Shown here one piece after another: positions 36,161-45,710 of a DNA stretch of 64,000 bases (position 1 is the stretch's first letter; every line of letters starts with the position of its first letter). Made by a program: the position numbers and the translations under genes. Origin of the DNA: Zobellella taiwanensis (GTDB lineage: Bacteria; Pseudomonadota; Gammaproteobacteria; Enterobacterales; Aeromonadaceae); the NCBI RefSeq assembly GCF_003012795.1, contig NZ_PXYH01000004.1:159317-223316 (forward strand), in the 5' to 3' direction. The notes below the pieces were generated by a model. It was not told the origin of the DNA. It searched no databases and saw only the letters and a list, made by a program, of their open reading frames with translations.

Positions 36161-36185
36161 ATGCCCCCGCCTTCGCGGGGGCGAC
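36161..36185 (-). repeat. short GC-rich palindrome at right edge of the island (inverted copy)
   Basis: The reverse complement of this element matches the copy at 26225-26250 except at about one base (GTCGCCCCCGC then GCGGGGGC). It lies 10 bases beyond the trpA stop, so it may serve as a stem for trp operon 3' ends. It marks the return to high-GC host sequence. Confidence 0.75.
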
Positions 36186-36195
36186 GAGGCTGGTT

Positions 36196-37005
36196 TTACC
36201 CCTTGCGGGTAGCCGCCTTCATGTTCCGCACGAAGGTGGTCAGGGCGTCCAGCATGGCTTGGTTGTCGTCCAGGTGTTGCTCGATGATCTTGACCACGGC
36301 GGAGCCGGAAATGGCGCCGGCGGCGCCGGCCTGGATGGCGTCGCGCACCTGCTCCGGGCTGGAAATGCCAAAGCCGAGCAGCGAGGGCGGGGCACCGAAT
36401 GCCTTCAGTTTGGCCAGCAGGCTGTCCACCGGCATGCCGGCCTTGGTTTCGGTGCCGGTCACGCCGGCGCGGCTCAGCAGGTAGGTGTAGCCCGAGCCCA
36501 TTTGCGCCACGGTTTTCAGGGTGTCGTCGTTGCCGTTGGGCGGCGCTATGTAGATGCTGGCAATGCCCGCTTCGTCGGCGGTGGCCTTGAAGGGAGCGGC
36601 CATTTCCACCGGCACGTCGGCCACCAGCACCGAGTCCACCCCGGCGGCCACGCACTGGGCGTAGAAGTTGGCCGGGCCCGGCTTGTACACCAGGTTGGCG
36701 TACACCAGCAGGCCGATGGGCAGCTCGGGGTATTTTTCGCGGATCTGCTTGAGCATCTCGAAACAGGTGGCGGAGCGGGTGCCCGCCGCCAGGGCCCGCA
36801 CCGTGGCGCCCTGGATGGTGGGGCCATCGGCCACCGGATCGGAGAAGGGAATGCCCAGCTCCAGGGCGTCGGCACCGCCGGCCACCAGGGCGTCGATCAC
36901 CTTGAGCGACTGGGCGGGGGTGGGATCGCCCAGGGTCACGAAGGGCACGAAGGCACCTTCACCAACGGCGTTCAGCCGATCGAACAGGGTCTGGTAACGG
37001 CTCAT
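36196..37005 (-). CDS. trpA: tryptophan synthase alpha subunit
   Basis: This 269-aa TIM-barrel enzyme cleaves indole-3-glycerol phosphate to indole. Catalytic residues lie in [19 protein letters not shown] (Glu and Asp), and the phosphate-binding loop [10 protein letters not shown] is present. Length equals E. coli TrpA (268). Its ATG overlaps the trpB stop (ATGA). It is the last trp gene; the defence island begins just beyond. Confidence 0.97.
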   Translation of the reverse strand: MSRYQTLFDRLNAVGEGAFVPFVTLGDPTPAQSLKVIDALVAGGADALELGIPFSDPVADGPTIQGATVRALAAGTRSATCFEMLKQIREKYPELPIGLLVYANLVYKPGPANFYAQCVAAGVDSVLVADVPVEMAAPFKATADEAGIASIYIAPPNGNDDTLKTVAQMGSGYTYLLSRAGVTGTETKAGMPVDSLLAKLKAFGAPPSLLGFGISSPEQVRDAIQAGAAGAISGSAVVKIIEQHLDDNQAMLDALTTFVRNMKAATRKG

Positions 37006-38195
37006 TTCAGCACTCCTTTCTGCTCCAGGATATCGGCCACGGTAAAGATGTCCTTGTCGCCCCGGCCGGAGAGGTTGACGACCAGCACCTGTTCTTTTTC
37101 GGGTTCGGCCTCGGCCATTTTCAGGGCCCAGGCCAGGGCGTGGGAGGATTCCAGCGCCGGTATGATGCCTTCATGACGGGCCAGGGCCTGGAAGGCATCC
37201 AGTGCCTCGTCGTCGGTCACCGACACATAGCTGGCGCGGCCGATGGCGGCCAGGTGGGCGTGCTCGGGGCCGACCGAAGGAAAGTCGAGCCCGGCGGACA
37301 CCGAGTAGGACTCCTCAATCTGGCCTTCGTCGTTTTGCATCAGCAGCGAGTGCATGCCGAAGAACACGCCCTTGGTGCCCTGGCCCAGGGTGGCGCCGTG
37401 CTCGCCGGTGTCGATGCCCTTGCCGGCGGGCTCGACGCCGATCAGGCGTACCTGCTCTTCATCGATAAAATCGGCGAACAGGCCAATGGCGTTGGAGCCG
37501 CCGCCCACGCAGGCGATCACCGCGTCCGGCAGCCGGGCTTCCCGCTCGCGGATCTGCACCTTGGCTTCCTCACCGATGATGCGCTGGTATTCGCGCACTA
37601 TGGTGGGGAAGGGATGCGGGCCGGCGGCGGTACCCAGCATGTAGTGGGTGGTTTCGTAGTTGGCGGCCCAGTCGCGCATGGCCTCGTTGCAGGCGTCCTT
37701 GAGGGTGGCGGAGCCGGCGTGCACCGGTATCACCTCGGCACCCATCAGCTTCATGCGGAACACGTTGGGCTTTTGCCGTTCGCAGTCCTTGGCGCCCATG
37801 TAAATGATGCATTCCATGCCGAGCAGGGCGCAGGCCAGGGCGGTGGCCACGCCGTGCTGGCCTGCACCGGTTTCGGCGATGATGCGCCGCTTGCCCATGC
37901 GCCGGGCCAGCAGTGCCTGGCCCAGTACCTGGTTGGTTTTGTGGGCGCCACCGTGCAGCAGGTCTTCCCGCTTGAGGTAGATGCGGGTTTTGGTGTGGGC
38001 GGCCAGGTTGCGCACCCGGGTCAGCGGGGTGGGGCGGCCGGCGTATTCGCTCAGCAACTCGCGGAATTCCCGCTCGAACTCGGGATCCTGTTGGGCGTCC
38101 ACAAAGGCCTGCTCCAGCTGGAGCAGGGCCGGCATCAGGATCTGGGGCACGTACATGCCGCCAAATTCGCCGAAGAAGGGATTCAGTAAGGTCAT
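37002..38195 (-). CDS. trpB: tryptophan synthase beta subunit
   Basis: This 397-aa PLP enzyme condenses indole and serine to tryptophan. The PLP lysine is in [14 protein letters not shown], and the phosphate-binding loop is [20 protein letters not shown] and the C-terminal LSGRGDKD are standard. It overlaps trpA and trpCF by 4 bases each (ATGA). Confidence 0.98.
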   Translation of the reverse strand: MTLLNPFFGEFGGMYVPQILMPALLQLEQAFVDAQQDPEFEREFRELLSEYAGRPTPLTRVRNLAAHTKTRIYLKREDLLHGGAHKTNQVLGQALLARRMGKRRIIAETGAGQHGVATALACALLGMECIIYMGAKDCERQKPNVFRMKLMGAEVIPVHAGSATLKDACNEAMRDWAANYETTHYMLGTAAGPHPFPTIVREYQRIIGEEAKVQIREREARLPDAVIACVGGGSNAIGLFADFIDEEQVRLIGVEPAGKGIDTGEHGATLGQGTKGVFFGMHSLLMQNDEGQIEESYSVSAGLDFPSVGPEHAHLAAIGRASYVSVTDDEALDAFQALARHEGIIPALESSHALAWALKMAEAEPEKEQVLVVNLSGRGDKDIFTVADILEQKGVLK

Positions 38196-39580
38196 AGTGT
38201 GTTCCTGCGTCCGTAATGTCTGAGGGCGGCAAAGGCCGCGTCGAGTTTGGCCGGGTCTTTCTGCCCGGGGGCGCTTTCCACGCCGGAATTGAAATCCAGC
38301 CCCCGGCAGCCGAGGGCGGCGGCGCGGGCGGCGTTGTCGGGGCTGAGGCCGCCGGCGAGCATCAGGTTGTGCTTGTCGAGCGCGGCCAGCAGCGACCAGT
38401 CGAAGGCCTGGCCGGTGCCGCCGCTCTGGCCCATGGCCTGGGTGTCGAACAGCAGCCGGTCGGCGTTGGCGGGTGGCACCGGCAGGGCATCCGCCACCGC
38501 CACCGCCTTCCAGATTTCCACGCCTTCGGGCAGCATGGCGCGCAGGGCATCGATATAGGCCTCGTCCTCGTCACCGTGCAGCTGCACCGCCTTCAGCCCC
38601 AGGCTGCGGGCCAGCTCGGCAATCTCGGTGCGCCTGTGGTTGCGAAACACGCCCACGTAGTCGAGGGACGCGGCCTGGATAATGGCCCTTGCCTGCTCCG
38701 GGCTGACGCAGCGCGGGCTTTTGGCCACGAAGATGAGGCCACCGAAGGCGGCGCCGGCGGCCCGGGCGGCGGCGGCGTCTTCGGGCCGGGTCAGGCCGCA
38801 CACCTTGTTGTCGCCCAGGATCAGGCGGCGCACGGCCAGATCCAGGTCATCCTGGATCATCAGCGAGCTGCCCACCAGAAAACCGTCGGCATGGGCGGAC
38901 AATGCCTTTACCTGGGCGTGGTGATGGATGCCGGACTCGGAGATGACGATGCGATCGTCCGGGATAAGCGCCGACAGTTTCCGGGTGCGGTCCAGGTCGA
39001 TGGACAGATCGCGCAGATCCCGGTTGTTGATGCCGATCACCCGGGCATCCAGGCGCAGGGCGCGCGCCACTTCCTCGGCACTGATGACTTCGGTCAGTAT
39101 GCCCATGTTGAGCGCGCGGGCCACGGCGGCCAGCTCCCGGTACTGGTCGTCGTCGAGCACCGACAGCATCAGCAGGATGGCGTCGGCCCGGTGGTGGCGG
39201 GCCAGTTTGATCTGGTAGGGATCGATGATGAAATCCTTGCAGATCACCGGCTGGCTCACCTGGCCGCGCACCCGGGTCACAAACTCGAAGCTGCCCTGAA
39301 AGTATTTTTCGTCGGTCAGCACCGAGATGGCCGATGCATGGCGGCCGTACACGCCGGCGATGGCGTCGAGGTTGAAGTCGGCGCGGATCAGGCCCTTGGA
39401 GGGCGAGGCTTTTTTGCATTCCAGGATAAAGGCCGGCTGGCCGGCGGCCAGGGCCGCCTCGAAATTCCGATCGCTCGGGACCAGGCCGGCTTCAAAACTG
39501 TCCAGGGGCTGGGCCTGCTTGCGCTCGGCGACCCAGATTTTCTTATCGGCAACAATCTTGCCGAGAACGGTACTTAACAT
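38192..39580 (-). CDS. trpCF: bifunctional indole-3-glycerol-phosphate synthase / phosphoribosylanthranilate isomerase
   Basis: This 462-aa fusion has TrpC in residues ~1-255 ([35 protein letters not shown]) and TrpF in ~257-460 ([28 protein letters not shown]). It performs two successive steps of tryptophan synthesis. The fusion is the enterobacterial/Vibrio-type arrangement. It overlaps trpD by 7 bases and trpB by 4. Confidence 0.97.
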   Translation of the reverse strand: MLSTVLGKIVADKKIWVAERKQAQPLDSFEAGLVPSDRNFEAALAAGQPAFILECKKASPSKGLIRADFNLDAIAGVYGRHASAISVLTDEKYFQGSFEFVTRVRGQVSQPVICKDFIIDPYQIKLARHHRADAILLMLSVLDDDQYRELAAVARALNMGILTEVISAEEVARALRLDARVIGINNRDLRDLSIDLDRTRKLSALIPDDRIVISESGIHHHAQVKALSAHADGFLVGSSLMIQDDLDLAVRRLILGDNKVCGLTRPEDAAAARAAGAAFGGLIFVAKSPRCVSPEQARAIIQAASLDYVGVFRNHRRTEIAELARSLGLKAVQLHGDEDEAYIDALRAMLPEGVEIWKAVAVADALPVPPANADRLLFDTQAMGQSGGTGQAFDWSLLAALDKHNLMLAGGLSPDNAARAAALGCRGLDFNSGVESAPGQKDPAKLDAAFAALRHYGRRNTL

Positions 39581-40581
39581 TGGCTCAACTCCGCCAGTCT
39601 GGTGGCCACATCCATTGCTCGGCCGGATTGTAACACAGCCAGCACCTGCTCCACGCCTGCTTTCAGGCTGTCGGCCTGGCCGTTCATCACCAGCAGCGGC
39701 GCCACGTTCATGGCGATAACGCCGCGCTGGGCCTCGCTGCCGCCACCCGCCAGCAGGTCCAGGGTGATCAGCTTGTTGTCGGCCGGCGTGCCGCCCTGGA
39801 TGGCGCTGATGTCGTAACGCCTGAGCCCCAATTGCTCAGGAGTGATCTGGTCGTGGCTGATGGCGCCGTTCTTGATTTCCGCCACCCGGGTGGGGCCGTG
39901 GATGGCGATTTCGTCCAGGCCGCTGCCGTGCACCACCATGCCCCGCTTCAGGCCCATGGCGACCAGGGTTTCGGCGATGGGGCCGACCAGGTGCTCGGCA
40001 TAGACGCCGAGCAGCATAACGTCGGGCCGGGCCGGATTGATGAGCGGCCCCAGCACATTGAAGATGGTGCGGGTTTTCAGGGCCTGGCGCACCGGCATGG
40101 CGTGGCGGATGCCGCCGTGATACTTGGGTGCGAACAGGAAGCAGACGTTGGCCTCGTCCAGGCAGCGGCGGGCGGTGTCCGGACTCATGTTCAGGTCGAT
40201 GCCCAGTTGCTCCAGCAGGTCGGAAGAGCCGGACTTGCTGGAGACGCCGCGGTTGCCGTGTTTGGCCACCTTGATGCCGCAGGCGGCGGCCACCAGTGCC
40301 GAAGTGGTGGAGACGTTGATGGTGTGCATGCCGTCGCCGCCGGTGCCGACGATGTCGCAGAACATATAGTCCGGACGCGGAAAGGGGCTGGCGGCGGCCA
40401 GCAGGGCGCCGGCGGCGCCGGCGATCTCCTCCGGGCTTTCGCCCTTGATCTTGAGGGCGGTGAGCAGGGAGGAAAGCAGGATGGGATCCATCTCGCCGCG
40501 CAGCAGCTGGCCGAACAGGGCCTGGGATTCCTCCCGGCTGATGTGTTCGCCCCGGTAAAGTTTTTCCATGGCCTGGTTCAT
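39574..40581 (-). CDS. trpD: anthranilate phosphoribosyltransferase
   Basis: This 335-aa enzyme adds phosphoribose to anthranilate. Motifs are the PRPP loop [20 protein letters not shown] and [13 protein letters not shown], with the isoform-typical [16 protein letters not shown]. The ATG at 40581 overlaps the trpG stop (ATGA). Here trpD and trpG are separate genes, unlike the E. coli trpGD fusion. Confidence 0.97.
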   Translation of the reverse strand: MNQAMEKLYRGEHISREESQALFGQLLRGEMDPILLSSLLTALKIKGESPEEIAGAAGALLAAASPFPRPDYMFCDIVGTGGDGMHTINVSTTSALVAAACGIKVAKHGNRGVSSKSGSSDLLEQLGIDLNMSPDTARRCLDEANVCFLFAPKYHGGIRHAMPVRQALKTRTIFNVLGPLINPARPDVMLLGVYAEHLVGPIAETLVAMGLKRGMVVHGSGLDEIAIHGPTRVAEIKNGAISHDQITPEQLGLRRYDISAIQGGTPADNKLITLDLLAGGGSEAQRGVIAMNVAPLLVMNGQADSLKAGVEQVLAVLQSGRAMDVATRLAELSQC

Positions 40582-41171
40582 GCGGTGGGCTCCTGTGTGA
40601 TGAAGTCGAGGCTTTGGGCCAGCAGGCGGGCCCCGTCTGTGGTCATGATGGACTCGGGATGGAACTGGAAGCCCAGCACCCGGTGGGTCCGGTCCAGCAC
40701 CGCCATGGTCATGCCCTGGTAGTCGGCCACCACCTCCAGGCCGGCGGGAATGTCGGTGCCCACCAGGGAGTGGTAGCGGGCCACCGGCAGCGGTTGGGGC
40801 AGGCCGGCGAACATGTCGCGGCCCGAGTGGTGGATAAGCGAGCTTTTGCCGTGCTTGATCTCGCCCGCGCTCTCCACCGTGCCGCCGTAGTGCTCCACGA
40901 TGGCCTGGTGGCCCAGGCAGATGCCGAGCACCGGGAAGCGGCCGATGCACTGCTTCAGCAGGGCGGGCATGTTGCCGGCCTCGGAGGGCTTGCCCGGACC
41001 GGGGGAGAGCACCAGTACCGGCCGTTCGGCGGCGTCCATGGCAGCCAGCAACTGGGCCACCGGCACCGTGTTGCGGTAGATGCGCACTGTGGCGCCGAGG
41101 GCGCGGAACTGATCCACCAGGTTGTAGGTAAAGGAGTCGTAGTTGTCGAGCAGAAAAACGGTGTTAGCCAT
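40578..41171 (-). CDS. trpG: anthranilate synthase glutamine amidotransferase component
   Basis: This 197-aa class I amidotransferase supplies ammonia to TrpE. The catalytic Cys is in [15 protein letters not shown], and His-Glu in [11 protein letters not shown]. It overlaps trpE by 8 bases and trpD by 4. It could also serve folate synthesis as PabA, as in some relatives. Confidence 0.96.
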   Translation of the reverse strand: MANTVFLLDNYDSFTYNLVDQFRALGATVRIYRNTVPVAQLLAAMDAAERPVLVLSPGPGKPSEAGNMPALLKQCIGRFPVLGICLGHQAIVEHYGGTVESAGEIKHGKSSLIHHSGRDMFAGLPQPLPVARYHSLVGTDIPAGLEVVADYQGMTMAVLDRTHRVLGFQFHPESIMTTDGARLLAQSLDFITQEPTA

Positions 41172-42714
41172 GGGTCACCTCCGCCAGGGTCTTGCCGTGG
41201 GCCAGGGCGATGGCATTGAGCACCGCCGCCGCCTTGTTGCGGGTTTCGTCCGCTTCCGCCTGGGGTTGGGAGTCGTACACCACCCCGGCGCCGGCCTGCA
41301 CATGGGCCCGGCCATGGCTCACGAAGGCGGAGCGGATCACGATGCAGGTGTCCATGTCGCCCAGGCCGTTGAGGTAGCCCACGGCGCCGCCGTAGCTGCC
41401 CCGGCGGCTGTGCTCCACGTGGCGGATAAGATCGCTGGCGCGAATTTTGGGGGCGCCGGTGAGGGTGCCCATGTTCATGCAGGCCTGGTAGGCGTGCAGG
41501 GCGTCCAGGTCGGCGCGCAGGGTGCCCACCACCCGCGACACCAGGTGCATCACGTGGCTGTAGCGGTCCACGCTCAGCAGATCCTTCACATAGCGGCTGC
41601 CGGGCTCGCTGATGCGGGCGATGTCGTTGCGGGCCAGATCCACCAGCATCAGGTGCTCGGCGGTTTCCTTCTCGTCCTGGCGCAGGTCCAGTTCGATGCG
41701 GCCGTCCAGATCCAGGTTGATGCTGCCGTCCGGGTTGAAGCCCCGGCGGCGGGTGCCGGCGATGGGGTACATTTCCACCTGACGAGTGGCGTGGTCAAAC
41801 TTCACCGAGCTTTCGGGGCTGGCGCCGAACAGGATAAAATCCTGATCGTTGACGTAGAACATGTAGGGACTGGGGTTGGTCTGCTTGAGCTTGCGGTAGG
41901 CGGCCAGGGGGCTGGGGCAGGGCAGGCTGAAGCAGCGGGAGGGCACCACCTGGAAGATGTCGCCCACCAGGATGTGGCCCTTGAGGGTTTCCACGTCGGC
42001 GCGGAATTCGGCGTCGCTCTTGTTGACCTGCACCTGGCCGGCGAGGGGGGCATCCGCCTGGGGCTCGGCATGGGTTTCGCCGCAGGCGGCGGCCAGGTGA
42101 TCGAGGCGAGCCTGCAGCCGGTCCTGCTCGGCGGGGTCGAACACGCAGGCGGCCAGGCGGCAGCTTTCGCGCATATGATCCAGGGTGATCAGGGTTTCGG
42201 CCAGGTAAAAACAGAAATCGGGGCAGTGGTTGATGCCCTCGCCGACCTCGGGCAACTGCTCGAAGGCGGCGATGAGATCGTAGGCAAAGGTGCCGGCCAT
42301 AAACAGGTGTTGTTGGCCCCGGTCGGCGGTGAAGCGGGTCAGGAGCAGGCGCAGGGTTTCGAGCACCGAGGGGGCCTTGAGCCGGCTGTCTTCGTCCAGG
42401 TTGGCGTCGGCCTGGGGCACCGTCACCACCAGCTCGCGGGCCCGGCGTTCGCCGCCCAGTTCCCGCTCGATCAGATCCAGGGCGGGCAGGCCGTTGGCGT
42501 TGAGGGCGGTGAGGGTGACGCTGTGGCGGTTGCATACCAGCCGGACGCAGGCGTCCAGCATCAGCAGGCTCTGGGTGCCGGCCTTGGTGTCGATTTCGGC
42601 GGATTCCAGCAGCACGCTGTTGTCGCCGGGAGTGGTGAGGTGGGCAAAAAGGGCGAGAGGATCGCCGGTATAGGGTGCATCTTGCAGTAAAACGTGGAGC
42701 TGACCATGCGCCAT
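41164..42714 (-). CDS. trpE: anthranilate synthase component I
   Basis: This 516-aa enzyme converts chorismate and ammonia to anthranilate. The N-terminal tryptophan feedback motif [12 protein letters not shown] is present, as are the chorismate-binding elements [19 protein letters not shown] and LTGAPKIRA. It is the first structural gene, preceded by a leader with attenuator. AAGGA lies upstream of the ATG at 42714. Confidence 0.97.
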   Translation of the reverse strand: MAHGQLHVLLQDAPYTGDPLALFAHLTTPGDNSVLLESAEIDTKAGTQSLLMLDACVRLVCNRHSVTLTALNANGLPALDLIERELGGERRARELVVTVPQADANLDEDSRLKAPSVLETLRLLLTRFTADRGQQHLFMAGTFAYDLIAAFEQLPEVGEGINHCPDFCFYLAETLITLDHMRESCRLAACVFDPAEQDRLQARLDHLAAACGETHAEPQADAPLAGQVQVNKSDAEFRADVETLKGHILVGDIFQVVPSRCFSLPCPSPLAAYRKLKQTNPSPYMFYVNDQDFILFGASPESSVKFDHATRQVEMYPIAGTRRRGFNPDGSINLDLDGRIELDLRQDEKETAEHLMLVDLARNDIARISEPGSRYVKDLLSVDRYSHVMHLVSRVVGTLRADLDALHAYQACMNMGTLTGAPKIRASDLIRHVEHSRRGSYGGAVGYLNGLGDMDTCIVIRSAFVSHGRAHVQAGAGVVYDSQPQAEADETRNKAAAVLNAIALAHGKTLAEVTHG

Positions 42715-42732
42715 GGGGTATTCCTTGTCTGG

Positions 42733-42870
42733 TTAATGCCGGTCGTCAGGGATTTGCAGTATCACCTGGCGGGCAATGTCGTCATCGGTTACGGATACAA
42801 AAGCCGCCTCTGGCGGTATCGTCGGGGCCCGGAGTCGCCATCGCCAAAAAAAGGCCGGGTTCGGTTTCAT
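42733..42870 (-). CDS. possible small ORF between trp attenuator and trpE
   Basis: This 45-codon frame begins with MKPNPAFFWRWRLRAP and ends 18 bases before trpE. An AAAGGTG ribosome-binding-like sequence precedes its ATG. It sits between the attenuator and trpE, so it would be translated only from read-through transcripts. I know no family for it. It could be a coupling ORF or chance. Confidence 0.35.
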   Translation of the reverse strand: MKPNPAFFWRWRLRAPTIPPEAAFVSVTDDDIARQVILQIPDDRH

Positions 42871-42893
42871 CGCATCACCTTTTGCTGGATAAT

Positions 42894-42921
42894 AAAAAAG
42901 CCCGCGAGGTCGCGGGCTTTT
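42894..42921 (-). terminator. trp operon attenuator (intrinsic terminator)
   Basis: On the minus strand AAAAGCCCGCG / CGCGGGCTTTTTT forms a strong GC stem followed by T's. It lies about 50 bases after the trpL stop, as expected for ribosome-mediated attenuation. Confidence 0.9.
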
Positions 42922-42970
42922 ATGTGTGCTGAGACTTTAAGACGAATACAGCAAATCACACTACCCGCTT

Positions 42971-43021
42971 TCAGGGAGTGTGCCACCACCAAATGGTCAG
43001 AGTGGAAATTTGCCGAAACAT
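42971..43021 (-). CDS. trpL: trp operon leader peptide
   Basis: The 16-aa peptide MFRQISTLTIWWWHTP has three tandem Trp codons, the sensing element of transcription attenuation. When charged tRNA-Trp is scarce, stalling at these codons should favour the antiterminator over the hairpin at 42894-42921. A promoter (TTGACT, 18 bases, TTAACT on the minus strand) lies 33-62 bases upstream. Confidence 0.93.
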   Translation of the reverse strand: MFRQISTLTIWWWHTP

Positions 43022-43053
43022 CGCGCTCTTCTCGTCAGTCAGAAACTGGATAC

Positions 43054-43083
43054 AGTTAAACGATATTCGGGGTGGCAAGTCAA
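43054..43083 (-). promoter_or_regulatory. trp operon promoter
   Basis: On the minus strand -35 TTGACT (43078-43083) and -10 TTAACT (43054-43059) are 18 bases apart. The sequence around the -10 (ATCGTTTAACTGTAT) is a partial match to a TrpR operator, which overlaps the promoter in E. coli. The operator call is tentative. The divergent rnm start lies 21 bases beyond the -35. Confidence 0.65.
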
Positions 43084-43103
43084 CCCCGACCACAGGATTT
43101 TTT

Positions 43104-43928
43104 ATGCGAATCGACCTGCATTGCCATTCCACCGCCTCCGATGGCCGGCTCAGCCCCACCGAGCTGCTGGCCCGGGCCGCGGCCCAGGAGGTGGAGGTGC
43201 TGGCCCTGACCGACCACGATACGGTGGCCGGGCTGATTGAAGCGCGGCAGGCGGCCGAGTTGCACGGTATCCGGCTGGTGGACGGGGTGGAAATCTCGGC
43301 CCTGTGGGAGCACAAGGAAATTCATGTGGTGGGGCTCGCTATCGACCCCCTGCACGAGGGGCTGGGAGACTTGCTTGCCGCCCAGCAGCAACGGCGCGAG
43401 ACCCGTGCCCGGCTGATGGCCGAGCGGCTGGAAAAGGCGCGTTTTCCCGGCGCCTATGAAGGCGCCCGGGCCATTGCCGGCGACGCCCCCATCACCCGTA
43501 CCCACATGGCCCAGTGGTTGCTGGCGCAGGGGGCGGCGGACTCCATGGGCAAGGTATTCCAGAAATTCCTGAGCCGGGGCAATACCGGCTATGCACCGCC
43601 GGACTGGTGCTCGCTGCATGAAGCCATCGGCACCATCCAGCAGGCGGGCGGGGTGGCAGTACTGGCCCACCCCACCCGCTATGATCTGTCCAACAAATGG
43701 ATCAAGAAGATGCTGGCGGCCTTCGCCGGGGCGGGGGGCGACGCCATGGAGGTGTCCATGGCCCAGCAGAGTCCCCAGGAACGTGCTAATTTGGGACAGT
43801 GGAGCAAGGACTTCGCCCTGCTGGCCTCGGTGGGCTCCGATTTTCACTACCCCAGCCACTGGCGGGAGCTGGGCCGCCAGCTGTGGCTACCCAAGGAGGC
43901 GACGCCCGTCTGGGAACGCTTTCTCTGA
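43104..43928 (+). CDS. rnm: PHP-domain 5'-3' exoribonuclease (RNase AM, YciV/TrpH)
   Basis: This 274-aa phosphoesterase has the PHP metal motifs IDLHCHSTASDG (residues 3-14), LTDHDTVAG, VEISA, LAHPTRYDL and VGSDFH. E. coli YciV (RNase AM) trims 5' ends of rRNA and tRNA precursors and hydrolyses short oligonucleotides and pAp. The ATG at 43104 is the conserved start; a longer frame would overlap the trp leader. Divergence from trp is conserved in gammaproteobacteria. Confidence 0.93.
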   Translation: MRIDLHCHSTASDGRLSPTELLARAAAQEVEVLALTDHDTVAGLIEARQAAELHGIRLVDGVEISALWEHKEIHVVGLAIDPLHEGLGDLLAAQQQRRETRARLMAERLEKARFPGAYEGARAIAGDAPITRTHMAQWLLAQGAADSMGKVFQKFLSRGNTGYAPPDWCSLHEAIGTIQQAGGVAVLAHPTRYDLSNKWIKKMLAAFAGAGGDAMEVSMAQQSPQERANLGQWSKDFALLASVGSDFHYPSHWRELGRQLWLPKEATPVWERFL

Positions 43929-43949
43929 ACAATCATTCCGGGAGGAATC

Positions 43950-44570
43950 ATGAGTCAATATTTTGAAATTCACGCCGACAATCCCCAGGCCCGCCTGATC
44001 AACCAGGCGGTAGCCATAGTACGCCAGGGCGGCGTACTGGTGTATCCCACCGACTCGGGCTACGCCATCGGCTGCCTGGTGGGCGACAAGAACGCCATGG
44101 AACGCATTTGCCGTATCCGCAAAATCGAAAAGGATCACAACTTCACCCTGGTGTGCCGGGATCTGTCCGAGCTGTCCTTCTACGCCCGGGTCGAGAACAC
44201 CGCCTTCCGGCTGATGAAGAACAACACCCCCGGCGCCTACACCTTTATCCTGCGCGCCACCAAGGAAGTGCCCAAGCGGCTGCAAAACCCCAAGCGCAAG
44301 ACCATCGGCCTGCGGGTGCCGGACAACGCCATCAGTCTGGCGCTGCTCGAGGCCCTGGGCGAGCCGCTGATGTCCTGCAGCCTGATCCTGCCTGGCGAGG
44401 AAGAAGCCGAGTACGACCCGCACCTGATCCGCCAGCGGCTGGAAAAACTGGTGGATTTGATTATCGACGGTGGCGTGCTGGATCCCAGGCCCACCACGGT
44501 GATCGATCTGTACGACGATCTCCCCGTTATCGTGCGCCAGGGCGCCGGCGATATCCGTCCCTTTGAGTAA
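43950..44570 (+). CDS. yciO: YciO (Sua5/YciO/YrdC family)
   Basis: This 206-aa protein has the Sua5-like fold with the nucleotide-binding start VLVYPTDSGYAIGCLVGDK and KDHNFTLVCRDLSELS. YciO is a paralogue of TsaC; its threonylcarbamoyl-AMP activity is weak and its role unclear. A GGGAGGA site precedes the ATG. It follows rnm by 21 bases and precedes rluB by 9, a conserved operon. Confidence 0.95.
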   Translation: MSQYFEIHADNPQARLINQAVAIVRQGGVLVYPTDSGYAIGCLVGDKNAMERICRIRKIEKDHNFTLVCRDLSELSFYARVENTAFRLMKNNTPGAYTFILRATKEVPKRLQNPKRKTIGLRVPDNAISLALLEALGEPLMSCSLILPGEEEAEYDPHLIRQRLEKLVDLIIDGGVLDPRPTTVIDLYDDLPVIVRQGAGDIRPFE

Positions 44571-44579
44571 GTGAACGAC

Positions 44580-45503
44580 ATGACCGAAAAACTGCAAAAA
44601 GTGCTGGCCCGCGCAGGCAAGGGCTCGCGCCGCGAAATCGAAACGCTGATAAGCCAGGGACGGGTCAGCGTCAACGGCAACGTGGCCCATTTGGGCGACC
44701 GGGTGACCGGCAGCGAGCAAATCCGGGTGGACGGCCACACCGTGGATACCCAGCCCCAGGGCGAGATCATCTGCCGGGTGCTGGCCTACCACAAGCCCGA
44801 GGGCGAGGTCAGCACGCGCAAGGATCCGGAAGGCCGCCCGACAGTGTTCGACCGCCTGCCCAAACTGCAGGGCGCACGCTGGGTGGCGGTGGGCCGGCTG
44901 GACGTGAACACTTCCGGCCTGTTGCTGTTCACCACCGACGGCGAGCTGGCCAACCGGCTGATGCATCCGCGCCACGAAATCGACCGGGAATACGCGGTTC
45001 GGGTGTTCGGCGAGGTGGACGAAGCCATGCTGCAGCGGCTGCGCAAGGGAGTGATGCTGGAAGACGGCGAAGCCAAATTCGAGACCCTGAAGTACAGCGG
45101 CGGCGAAGGCATGAACCACTGGTTCCACGTTACCCTGAAGGAAGGCCGCAACCGGGAAGTGCGCCGGTTGTGGGAATCCCAGGGGGTACAGGTAAGCCGG
45201 CTGATCCGGGTGCGCTACGGCAAAATAGAGCTGCCGCGCACCCTGCCGCGGGGCGGCTGGGCCGAAATGCCCCTGGAGCAGGTCAACTACCTGCGCCGGG
45301 AGGTGGGATTGCCGCCGGAAGAACAGAGCCGGGTAGATGTGCACGCCCCGGATCGTTACAAGCAGGTGGCCCAGATCCGCAAGGCGGTGCGCAAGCACAA
45401 TTCCCGGGTGAAAACCGCCGGCAGTGGCGCCGCGCCCAAAAAGCCGGCCCCGGCCCGGCCGCGCACCACCGGCCAGCGGCAAAAGCGCAAAACCCGGATG
45501 TGA
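44580..45503 (+). CDS. rluB: 23S rRNA pseudouridine(2605) synthase
   Basis: This 307-aa enzyme has an N-terminal S4 RNA-binding domain ([19 protein letters not shown]) and a pseudouridine-synthase domain with catalytic Asp in [15 protein letters not shown] basic C-terminal tail ([21 protein letters not shown]) is typical of RluB. The ATG at 44580 gives the E. coli-like N-terminus; the GTG at 44571 is an alternative. Confidence 0.95.
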   Translation: MTEKLQKVLARAGKGSRREIETLISQGRVSVNGNVAHLGDRVTGSEQIRVDGHTVDTQPQGEIICRVLAYHKPEGEVSTRKDPEGRPTVFDRLPKLQGARWVAVGRLDVNTSGLLLFTTDGELANRLMHPRHEIDREYAVRVFGEVDEAMLQRLRKGVMLEDGEAKFETLKYSGGEGMNHWFHVTLKEGRNREVRRLWESQGVQVSRLIRVRYGKIELPRTLPRGGWAEMPLEQVNYLRREVGLPPEEQSRVDVHAPDRYKQVAQIRKAVRKHNSRVKTAGSGAAPKKPAPARPRTTGQRQKRKTRM

Positions 45504-45537
45504 AAGCAGCGCTAAGCTGGCTGCCTGAAGCTTGAAC

Positions 45538-45574
45538 AAAAACGGCGCCGGGGTTGAACCCGGCGCCGTTTTTG
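45538..45574 (+). terminator. terminator after rluB
   Basis: AACGGCGCCGGG (45541-45552) pairs with CCCGGCGCCGTT (45559-45570). It is preceded by A's and followed by T's. Confidence 0.9.
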
Positions 45575-45592
45575 TTGGTTTTTCGAGGTTTT

Positions 45593-45697
45593 GTGGGGCG
45601 CGTGCGGCTTGCCCGCCTTTGCCGCGCAGCGGCAGGCCCTGGTATTTGAGCGCCCTGCGGGCGCTAATGCAGGCGGGCCGCCTGTGCTCCATCATCC
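45593..45697. repeat. GC-rich intergenic repeat, relative of 7664-7853
   Basis: It contains GGGGCGCGTGCGG, a GCGCCCTGCGGGCGC hairpin and AATGCAGGCGGGCCGCCTG, in the same order as related pieces at 7679-7840. It lies between convergent genes and encodes nothing recognisable. Confidence 0.5.
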
Positions 45698-45710
45698 CGC
45701 CTCACGCCGT

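Noticed and set aside
36046..36195. Search for an integrase or attachment site at the right island edge
   Set aside because: No tRNA, direct repeat or recombinase gene is visible in the window near either junction.
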